Source: Strigamia acuminata (taxonomy: Eukaryota; Arthropoda; Chilopoda; Geophilomorpha; Linotaeniidae). From it: a stretch of DNA of 64,000 nucleotides. The position numbers and the translations under genes are program-made. Of the stretch, positions 20,673-35,000 are shown in pieces (position 1 is the first letter of the stretch; the number at the start of each line of letters is the position of its first letter). The DNA is taken from assembly GCA_949358305.1 (NCBI GenBank), contig OX442318.1, positions 2,094,501-2,158,500 of the forward strand, in the 5' to 3' direction. The notes under the pieces are model-generated. The model was not told where the DNA came from. It did not search any database and saw only the letters and a list, made by a program, of their open reading frames with translations.

Positions 20673-21183
20673 GTAAACAAATGCTTTTTCTCGCTTAAAT
20701 TCGCGTCTATTTCGTCGTTTGAAGTGACATTTTAAATTTCGGTCAATGCACGATCGTCGTATATTCGTTTAAACGACGTTTTCGCTTCGTTTTAACGCTT
20801 TTTCGTACGCTGTTGACAGCGGGATATTTAAATAGATGCGAATTAACCGAGAAATTGATGTGTCATTTATAGACGAGTTGGTCGCGGGCTCGGAAATGGT
20901 GATCTGAACACTCGAAATGATGTAATTTTGATGATTAAATGCGAGTTTGCGATTAAAACGCGTTTTTAATCGCCTCGCATTGACGTTTGACGTTAACACC
21001 TACGCGACCGGTCGGAACAATGAAACCAAACAACGAGCGGGTTAAATGGGGATTAATGGGTAGAAATCGATCGAAAATCGTATAAAATGGTCAATAAATG
21101 ATTTTTATTCGTGAAAATGAGTAAAAATCAATAAAATTCTGATATAAATTTAAGAAAATTGAAAAAAAATGAGTTCCGGTTCC

Positions 21184-21218
21184 GGGTTAGGGTTAGGGTT
21201 AAGTCGTAGGGTTATGAA
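21184..21218 (+). repeat. Short GGGTTA run
   Basis: Three GGGTTA units with flanking near-copies, inside MNK intron 1. It is too short to be telomeric. Confidence 0.6.
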
Positions 21219-21631
21219 TTTTTCTGGGGAAAGCGATTCGGTAGTGAAAGTGTTGTCTGGAGGGGAAAAAAATAAATATTTAAATGATAAACCACTTAGG
21301 CATTAAATTCAAGGTTGTTCCTTGACTCAATTTTTCCTCCCCGACATTTAACCGAAAGTGAACTCGACCTACATAAACTACCGGATAAATCTAGCTATTT
21401 CGAACCGTTTCCATACCACTTGTGAATGTGTTGTTACGCAGAATGACGTTGCTTTTGTTGCAAAAGTGAACTGGGATTCGGTGTTGATGGGAATTTAAAA
21501 GAACGTGTGAGGACGTGATCGGCTTCACTCGCGCATTTAACATCGGACGGTTAACGAGGAAAAATTGCTTCGTGTTGGGAGGACTTTTTTTTGTTATTAT
21601 TTATTTGTAATTTCGGATTTATTTTTGGAAA

Positions 21632-26549
<4,918 letters not shown>

Positions 26550-26622
26550 ATCATTTCAACCTTCATCAAATGTCATTCTTTCTTCCTCCCGTTTTCAGTT
26601 TGTCGATGCAAATTTCATTTTT

Positions 26623-26664
<42 letters not shown>

Positions 26665-26803
26665 TTTTTTTTTTATTTTTTTTTTTACAATTTTGGCACA
26701 CCAAAACCGCCATTTTGTATTTTTGTGACATTTTTGGCACATGATGTGCGCCATTTTGTTTTTTCTTGGTTTTTTTTTTTGAGGATTTTTTCATTTGACG
26801 TGC

Positions 26804-26842
<39 letters not shown>

Positions 26843-27504
26843 TTTTTCTAGTCTGTTGTTCACATAAATGGATTATGCGATTTGTTTTGGAACAAAATTT
26901 CATCGTCATTGTCATTTGTTGGAGCGTCGTAAGCGAAAAAAAAAAAGAGGAAAAAATCACGAGAAATAAATGAAAAAAAAAAATTGAGTAATTCTTATTT
27001 TTGTAATTTAGCTCGATGACAGAAAGATGCTTCATTTATCCACTCAGGGGCAATTTTAAGATATTTATGAAGAAGTTAATTGAAAGAATTATTATTATTA
27101 TTATTTTTTTTTTTTGCCAAAATGGTTTTTGAAACTCTTGAAACGAAAAAAAAAAATTTTTCTTTTTCTTTGTTGGTTTTTCGTTCCTTGATTTGTTTTT
27201 TTTCTTGTGTGCGTGTGAAATTTTTGAGTACAAAAATTTATTTTGATTTGTAAACGAATTTGCTCACTCGTCTTTGCTCATTTACTTAATTTGGAGAGAC
27301 AGAAATGTAAACATTCCATTGTTTGATGGGAATAAAATCAAATAAATTTGAACCTTGAATTTGTTTGGTGTGTGGTAAGCAAACTTAATAACACGGAGAG
27401 TAATTTCTTCATTTTAGTAGACACAACAAACGAAATGTTTTCGAAGATACTTTAAATCATTAGGTGCGTTCAAACTTAAATGGATTTCTTTGATTTAAAC
27501 CTGT

Positions 27505-28530
27505 ACGACCCATGCAGCCACTCATGGAGGCTGCAGTATGGAGAACGCCATCCTACTGAGCGTCGCCGTGGTGAATGGTGAGGAGAGCAGACTTCACACA
27601 GGGCAGGGTTTTCCTGGTTCACGTCAGGCCTGGGACATGTTTTGTCCCCTCGGTGGTCGCAGCTCCTCTCTCATGCTGGTGACACACTAGGCGTTTTGCG
27701 ACGCGATTCGCGCCGCGAAGCGATTTTGACGTCATGAAAAATGACGTCACATCCGGTTTTAATCGCGTGGCAGTACTTTTGCGGCGCGATTTTGATAGTA
27801 CATGCACCATGTACTATTTTGGTCGGCGATTTCGATCGCAGCCAATCCGGTGACACCAGGTCTCACCTGATTGGCTGCGATCGAAATAAAAATAATTCTG
27901 GTTTTTTTAAAACTAAAAACGTTGCCCTCACGTTTCCCACATTTTGCATTGGCAGTATTAAGCCTAATATTACGGTAGGCGTAATAATGCTAAAAATAAG
28001 GTAAACAAATAAAAACAGTTTGGTACTACGCTGAGAATTACTTCTAATAATGAGTTTATTTTTGTTTATTTCCTTTATTTTAGCATTATTAGGCCTAACA
28101 TTAGGCTTAATACTGCTAAATAACATCTGGAATTAGATAATCCTTTGCGCAGATGTCGATAAAAATAAGAAACTGGAGATAGCCAATAATTCGTCGTCCT
28201 CCATTTTTTTAACAACAATGTGTTCCTAAAATCAGCAGTTCTCAGCTGTTTTTATTTGCATCGCATCGCATTGTGCCTAGTGTGTCATGCCTGGCGAAAT
28301 AGCTGGGCGATTCGCCTAGCGATGCTATCGCCTGTCACGTGGTCGCGGCGCGAATCGCGTCGCAAAACGCCTAGTGTGTCACCAGCATTACACTCTCTAC
28401 TCTCACCTCACCTCACCACACCACTCAGCTCCCTCCTCCTCCATACTGGGTCAGTCCACCCTCAATGGGGGATGACCTTTGGGCTGTAAGACGATTTGTG
28501 GCAGTGAAGCAGGTCACAGTTGTAAAACTC
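27505..28530. repeat. Dispersed repeat split by a nested TIR element
   Basis: The left part (27505-27674, with CTCATGGAGGCTGCAG) and right part (28387-28530, with CACCACTCAGCTCCCTCC) together match the copy at 35490-35830. There, the equivalent parts are separated only by CTCTCTCTCATCACACCAC, so the 27675-28386 element inserted into this repeat. The type of the host repeat is unknown. Confidence 0.65.
27675..28386. mobile_element. GC-rich TIR element
   Basis: The ends GCTGGTGACACACTAGGCGT and ACGCCTAGTGTGTCACCAGC are mirrors for over 40 bp, through TTTGCGACGCGATTCGCGCC. Internal palindromes (CGATCGCAGCCAATC around 27835-27885, and TTAGGC...GCCTAATATTA blocks 27960-28110) add further hairpins. 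There is no transposase. An empty-site counterpart exists at 35700. Confidence 0.75.
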
Positions 28531-28589
28531 GCTTTTAAACAGAAAATTGATTAAGACCCCGGCAATAAAAGTCACGAATCACGTTTCTG

Positions 28590-28935
28590 CACACATTTTG
28601 CCAAGTTTTTGCTCACATTTTACCATAATTATGCATACATTTTACCAAGTTTTGCATGCATTTTGCCAAGTTTTTGCACAAATTTTATCACATTTCTGCA
28701 GACGTTTTATAACATTCCTGCACACATTTTGTCACGTTTTTGCACACATTTTGTCACGTTTTTGCACACATTTTGCCATGTTTTTGCACACATTTTACCA
28801 CGTTTTTTACACACAATTTATCAAGATTATGCACACATTTTGCCACGTTTTTTCACACATTTTACCAAGTTTTTGCGCACATTTTACCATGTTTTTTACA
28901 CACATTTTATCACGTTTCTGCACATTTTGCCAAGT
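28590..28935 (+). repeat. Minisatellite, ~21-bp unit
   Basis: About 16 copies of TTTTTGCACACATTTTGCCA with C/T and A/G variants. His/Phe/Thr-rich frames across it are artefacts. Confidence 0.9.
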
Positions 28936-28994
28936 TTTCCACTGAGTTATGTGTGTCTCCAGTAACACCATCTAGCATCAGATCACTCCAAGGG

Positions 28995-29500
28995 TTTGCC
29001 AAGAAAAATCTCCAAAAATCTCCCAAGGGAAATCCCCAAGGGAAATCCACAAGGGTTCCCCAAGAAAAATCTCCAAAAATCTCACAAGGGAAATCCCCAA
29101 GGGAAATCCACAAGGGTTCCCCAAGAAAAATCTCAAAGAGTCTTCTAAGGAAAATCTCCAAGAGAAATTTCCATGGGTTCCCCAAAGGAAATCTCTAAGG
29201 GTCCCCCAAGGAAAATTCAGAAGGGTCCCCCAAGGAAAATTCCGAAGGGTTCCTCAAGGAAAATTCCGAAGGGTCCGCCAAGGGAAAATAACAAAGATCC
29301 CCCAAGTGAAATCTCTAAGGGTCCCCAAAGGAAAAATTCCAAGGGTCCCCCAAGGAAAAATAACAAGGGTCCCCCAAGGGAAAATAGCAAGGGTCCCCCA
29401 AGAGAAAATAACAAGGGTCCCCCAAGAGAAATCTCTAAGGGTTTACCAAGTGAAATCTCTAAGGTTCCCCGGAGAGAAATCTCTAATGATTCCCCAAAGA
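28995..29500 (+). repeat. Minisatellite, ~27-bp unit
   Basis: About 18 copies of AAGGGTCCCCCAAGGAAAAT and relatives (AATCCCCAAGGGAAATCC). The 5' half has a longer period of about 66 bp and the 3' half a 27-bp period. Confidence 0.9.
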
Positions 29501-29667
29501 AAATTTCAAAATTTAATATTTATATATTTTAGTTTTTAAATTTTTTTTTACTCATTAAATGTTTCTGGCATGGTTTTCCTCCCATATTTGCTGTGACTGT
29601 GGCAATTATACCGTCAGTTACCAGGATATTTTTGGGTGATTTATAGCTACAATTTGAACAAAACTTG

Positions 29668-29985
29668 AAAAATTTCGGGAAAATTTCGGGAAAATTTCGG
29701 GAAAATTTCGGGAAAATTTCGGGAAAATTTCGGGAAAATTTCGGGAAAATTTCGGGAAAATTTCGGGAAAATTTCGGGAAAATTTCGGGAAAATTTCGGG
29801 AAAATTTCGGGAAAATTTCGGGAAAATTTCGGGAAAATTTCGGGAAAATTTCGGGAAAATTTCGGGAAAATTTCGGGAAAATTTCGGGAAAATTTCGGGA
29901 AAATTTCGGGAAAATTTCGGGAAAATTTCGGGAAAACTTCGGGAAAACTTCGGGAAAATTTCGGGAAAATTTCGGGAAAATACAG
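29668..29985 (+). repeat. Minisatellite, 11-bp unit, ~29 nearly perfect copies
   Basis: A pure run of GGGAAAATTTC with only two C-for-T changes near 29937-29950. All six frames are open because 11 is not a multiple of three and the unit has no stop, so the overlapping long frames are artefacts. Confidence 0.95.
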
Positions 29986-29999
29986 GAAACCATCCCCAA

Positions 30000-30960
30000 G
30001 CCATTTTACTATTAGGATGGTTTTTCCATATGGATATCGGTCCAAAACATTAAATTAAGGATATCATGGACCAATATACTTAGAAAAAGGTATTGGAGGA
30101 CTGTTAAGCTTCCATTTGCAGATGATGAACTGCCTTTGACATGGATATTTCAGCAGAAAAATGATCCTAAGCATAAAGTCAAGGCAATTGCTCAGTGTTC
30201 CACAATGGCATTGCTTGTGGTTTGGATGTTTTAATGAAATGTATGAGTGACTGCACATGTGTTTATGGATAAATTTTAATATTTGCCGCATATTTTACAA
30301 TGGGAATGGCTAATTGTTTGTGGTTAATGGATATGTTAACTTACTTTTTGCCTCTAATTTTTTATGTCACTTCACAAAAGAATTTTTTTCTCAGAAACTG
30401 ATGGATAGATGTTGATAAAATTTTAGGTGAATGAAGTAGGATGTCGTACGAGTCTCCAGTTAAAATTTCATAAATTTTCCTCTCTTTTTTCCCCGAGATA
30501 CAGCCAAAAGAATCAACATGGAGCGTTTGTTAACTTAGTTTTTGCTCTCACTGTACTAATTTTGACCTGAAAGTAAATTCAAATTTTTTATATCAATTTC
30601 CAACTTGAAAATGTTTGAAAAATTTACTTTTTTTCCAGTTTATGGACCAGTGTGTGACACTTGAATGTCATACACTGGAATTCATATGGAATTTATTACA
30701 AATTAATAACCATTGTAATCGAGACAAACAACCGCGCAGTAAAACTTGAAATCAGTTTGTGTTTGATGGCTAATTTAATTTGGCACGACAGCCATTACAG
30801 TATGCTGCGGTTCGATTTCATCTAAAATGTACATGTGGGTTTTTTCCGGTTGCGATAAACAATCCTGCAGCTTTTGTTTTTTGATTTAGGAAACAAACTT
30901 CTTTAAATATTATTTTTCTCGTAAATTAATCAAAATAAACTAACCACATTCAAAACTTTA
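30000..30960. other. Intergenic, no gene seen
   Basis: AT-rich DNA between the minisatellite block and the 5' flank of the DEG/ENaC gene. I found no exon with splice signals on either strand. Confidence 0.5.
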
Positions 30961-30964
30961 AACG

Positions 30965-31110
30965 TAATAAAATTTAATCATCCGGTTTGCCAGTGGTGTT
31001 GGCCTTGATGAATGTTTTCTCTTTGCAGTATGTAAACTGTAACCCAAACACTCTTCCAGCAAGTTGCAACTGTAAACAGATTAAATTGTGTTCCTTCTTC
31101 ATAATTTAAA
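30965..31110 (+). repeat. Duplicated 5' flank of the DEG/ENaC gene (left part)
   Basis: It contains GCCAGTGGTGTTGGCCTTGA and continues to TTCCTTCTTCATAATTTAAA. The same sequence recurs at 38165-38295, and the right part continues at 31600-31870 (copy 38300-38640). The pair marks a segmental duplication of the upstream region of the channel gene. Confidence 0.75.
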
Positions 31111-31123
31111 TAATTTGGGTGTA

Positions 31124-31586
31124 CTTTAGAATAGGGCCCACTTCAGAATGGGCCCAAAATTTTGTTACTTACTAAACAAACCCTCTTGAGTCCGAAAATG
31201 ACACTCAAAAGTGTCGGAAATGAACCTAACTTTAATCAAACTCAACCTGGCCCTACCTATCCTTAGGTTAGGTTAAGGTTAGGTTAAGGTCAGGTTAGGT
31301 TAAGGTTAGGTTAGGTTAAGGTTAGGTTAGGTTAAGGTTAGGTTACGTTAAGGTTAGGTTAGGTTAAGGTTAGGTTAGGTTAAGGTTAGGTTAGGTTAAG
31401 GTTAGGTTAGGTTAAGGTTAGGTTAGGTTAACGTTAGGTTAGGTTAAGGATAGGCTAGGCCAGGTTAGGTTAGGTTAAGGTTAGGTTCATTTCTGACATT
31501 TTTTAGTGTCATTTTCGGACTCAGGAGGGTTTGTTTGGTAAGTAACGAAATTTAGGGCCCGTTCCGAAGCGGGCCCTATTCTAAAG
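31124..31586. mobile_element. Long-TIR element with (TTAGGTTAAGG)n core
   Basis: TIRs of about 110 bp start CTTTAGAATAGGGCCC and end GGGCCCTATTCTAAAG, with TA on both sides (31122-31123 and 31587-31588). The arms continue through GAGTCCGAAAATGACACT and GAAATGAACCTAAC. The centre (31261-31490) is a tandem array of GGTTAGGTTAA units. The second copy of the flank (38290-38310) lacks the whole insert, giving an empty site. No protein is coded. Confidence 0.8.
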
Positions 31587-31599
31587 TAACTCCAATAAT

Positions 31600-31911
31600 T
31601 TAAAATGTTAAAAAAGTTTTAATGAAGAAATACACAGAACTTTTATTTCTTGAAAGTATTGCACCATGTTAATCAATTACAAATACAAATACAAATACAA
31701 ATATCCCATAAAGTAAATAAAACAAGCAAAATTTACATTGCTTAAAAAATTGTAGACTTTCTACAAACACTCTTTGCGCACGTAACGTGCAAACATTGCT
31801 TTGAAATATCTCTTCATTATTTACGTCTTTCGACAACTTGGAACCAACACCTGTAAGCATTGGAGTGTAGACACACTATTTTGAGTTACACATCGTCGAC
31901 ATCGTCTAAAG
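31600..31911 (+). promoter_or_regulatory. 5' flank and probable 5' UTR exon of DEG/ENaC gene A
   Basis: The right part of the duplicated flank (31605-31870) shares ACAACTTGGAACCAACACCT with 38600-38620. The stretch ending TCGTCGACATCGTCTAAAG at 31911 is followed by GTAACTG, a plausible donor. A plausible acceptor (AAATTTACAG) ends at 32027, just before the chosen start. Gene B has a comparable leader ending in GTCGATCAG|GTAAGT at 61450. Confidence 0.4.
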
Positions 31912-32030
31912 GTAACTGATTTTATTAATTCAACAATGTTACAAGCACACAAAATCCTTTTATGTCAATCTTCAACCCCAGATGGAACTCACAATGCCAA
32001 CTCTTTGTTCATTTTGTAAATTTACAGACA

Positions 32031-35000
32031 ATGATACTACATCAGCTCAGAAGAAAAATGCAACACATTGTTGGCAATGTGATGGCAGAGCAAGCGGAGA
32101 TCCCAGCATTCATCAAATCTCTGGAAAACATTTCAAAAAAGAAGAAAATTGCGTTATACCTGTTGCTAACATTAATCATTCTCAATTTGGCAGTGTGTAC
32201 TTACCAAACAGCTGATCGAATATTGCATTACATGGACGAACCAACAGCAGTTGATGCGCACCTAATTGAAACATCGCATGGTCTTTTTCCGTATGTTTAT
32301 ATTATTCCACCAACAACTCAGGAATTTAACAATTTTACTTGTAAAATGACTGGCCGAAAGAACCTCATCAGTCTGTGCAGTGGTTTGCTATTCATAACAA
32401 CTCCTAATACCTATCCTGTAACTGAAATTTTAAAATATTTGAGTTTCACTAGTTACATAACTGATGCATACTTTACAACGGTAAACCTCCATTTCTCTCT
32501 TTCTATCGGTTAATAAATACTCCGTAAATAAATAAATAAATATTTTTTTTTGCAGGGAAAATCACGCGTCAATGTTACAATTAAAGCATATGATGCAGTT
32601 CTTGAGCCGATGGCTGAAGTTTCAAGTCGTAAGCTAAGACCCAACATTCTCATTTTTTCACTGTTTTAAAATCCATGTTTGTTTAGCATTGCAGTTTCCA
32701 TATGGAAATGTTAACTACAAGATTGTGATCAAACTAAAATTTCCAAGAGCATGCAGCGATATATTTGTACGTTTCAATGCTGCTAAAACTTCTATAAGTT
32801 ATGTCGAATAAAAACTGTTACACTTCATCTTCAGGTATTAATAGATCCATCACCGATCAAGTATCATACACACAGAGGTGAAGCAATAATTTTGCCGGCA
32901 AGAGGACAAAATATTGATTCATATAAAAGAAGTTTGCCAGCAGTAAGAAATATTGTAAAAACTAATGTGAAAAAGGTAAGGAAAATACCTTAATCAAATT
33001 TTCTATATTGCACTTTCTAACTTTAAAGATAAAATAACTTAAAAATGGTTTGCTAAAGATACAATGTAAAAATGATTTTGTTGATATAAAACTTTAACAT
33101 GTTTTCTAGTATCATTTCATCAACACGAAAAAAAATCCTTGTGACAACAATTTACACGACTGTTTGTATCCTTGTCTCGTGAAGGATATTACATGCAGGT
33201 ACAAGTGTTTTACGAACTGAGATCAGAGTCCAATTGACTACGACGTTTCGGCGACAGTGGTTTTGTCAATCGGAAATTGAAACATTTTGAGTTTTCATGC
33301 CCTAAAATGACCAATTAGGCACTATATTTGAAAAATAAAATCATCTTTAATTTTTTTAAAAAAATATAGATCCCAATTTTGTCACCTCTCCAATTTTGGG
33401 CAATTTTAGTGACTAATTAATTATTTTAGACTACTGAAATTGAAGGGGGGTTTGTACCCCTTTCGCCGAATGCCGTTTTGCCGAATACTCGGCGAAACGG
33501 GTTCACACAGTTTACATCTGCAGTCGTGTTAAAAAATACTGACCCTCACTCTTTGCTGGCAATTGCACTTGTGCGTAATTTCGTGTTTTGCCACTAGGTG
33601 AAACAAGTGATAATACTTGTATAGCCTTGTCTGTATTATCACCTGTTGATGTCTGGTGTTTCAACTAGTGGCAAAATACGAAATTACTCACAATTTAAAT
33701 TGCCAGCATAGAGTGAGGGTCCAGTTTGTTTTAACATGACTGTACCAAGGTTTCCAGATAAGTGAAAATCTGATTTACAGATAGACAAAATTCAATTATT
33801 CACTTATCTGGAAAACTTGGTACACATAAACTTGGTAATTCATGTGTATTATTATTCTGTACGCAAACCAATAAGCCTTAATTTATATTTTAGATATCCA
33901 TTTTACGATGCAAGAAATCTACCAGAATGCAATGACACATATCAAAGACTACAATACAAGAAGAGGAATGCTTTACACCGTTCGCAGAATGTAGTAGGAA
34001 ACTGCAAATGTCTTGGTTTGTGCGATGTATCACAACTCAGCACAAGCTTTGATGTAATACCTAGTCCTGAGAACATAATCGACATTTCCGTTGCGAATAA
34101 TAACGTTCGGACATTACAAGAAAGATTCTCTTACGACATAATATCTTTATTGTGTGACATTGGCGGAAACATTGGACTCTACTTTGGAATGTCTTGCTTA
34201 ACGATCGTCGAAATATTTGTTCACTACTGTAAAATAATTTCCTTCAAGTTTCGAATAAGTACAGAAGCAAATTCCAAGTTAAAAGACAAAATTCAAGCAA
34301 TTTTAGGAAAAAAGAAGAAAAATCAAAAATCAAATAAACTGAAAAACATCATGTTATTATTTCTAATTTCCACGTCGATTTACCAAGTTTACATTTCAGT
34401 TAATACTTACTTTGATTATCCACTCCTTAAAACAGTCATTCTAGTTAAAGACGAATTCATTCAATTTCCACTCATCATACATTGTCGAGATACTGATGAA
34501 ATCTTAAAAACCAAGGCACGTTTGCAGGATCAGTTGCAATATGATGCTCGGCATTACCAACTGATTGATTTACTCCATCCATCATCTCCATTCGCAAACA
34601 AACCACTCAAATTATGGAATGCCTCTTCAAATTTTGACCGTTATAATCGAATGTTTCCAGTAAGGAAGTCCCAGTCCAGCTTAAAGCTCACCTGCAGAAT
34701 GAGCGTTTTCGCCTGAATCAACCTGGTACTGCAAAAACTCAACGATAGGTTGTGACAAATTAACATTTAAATGATGTCACACAATCATCTAAACCCATCA
34801 TGTGAGCAGTGCTGGACTTGCTCGGCGGGCTACTGGGAGTTTCCCGGTGGCCCGTGGCCGCTGTGGCCTGTCGCGGCCTGCTGTGGCCTGTCCCGACTTC
34901 ATTAATTGTGGCCCGGACACCCAGATTTCCCGGCAATAAATTTGTTCCCAGTCCAGCCCTGCGTGTGAGGTGATTGAGTTAAAACATTTAAATGTCAATT

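Noticed and set aside
21184-21218. GGGTTA run as evidence for a TTAGGG telomere type
   Set aside because: Only three units occur, inside an intron; it is not informative about the species.
28547-29539. His/Phe/Thr-rich and Pro/Lys/Gly-rich frames
   Set aside because: They follow the 21- and 27-bp minisatellites and switch frame with unit-length changes.
29529-30045. Overlapping long frames on both strands over the 11-bp repeat (FPEIFPKFSRN-type peptides)
   Set aside because: An 11-bp repeat without stops is open in every frame; the peptides are pure repeat with no start context or conserved residues.
31261-31490. TTAGGTTAAGG array as a telomere or chromosome end
   Set aside because: It is internal, the unit is not a pure telomere repeat, and it is enclosed by long TIRs with TA duplication; the duplicated flank at 38.3 kb lacks it.
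33817-33893. Upstream Met start for the exon-6 frame (MVHINLVIHVYYY)
   Set aside because: The acceptor at 33891-33893 and phase agreement with exon 5 place the exon start at 33894; the upstream codons are intronic and have no counterpart in gene B.
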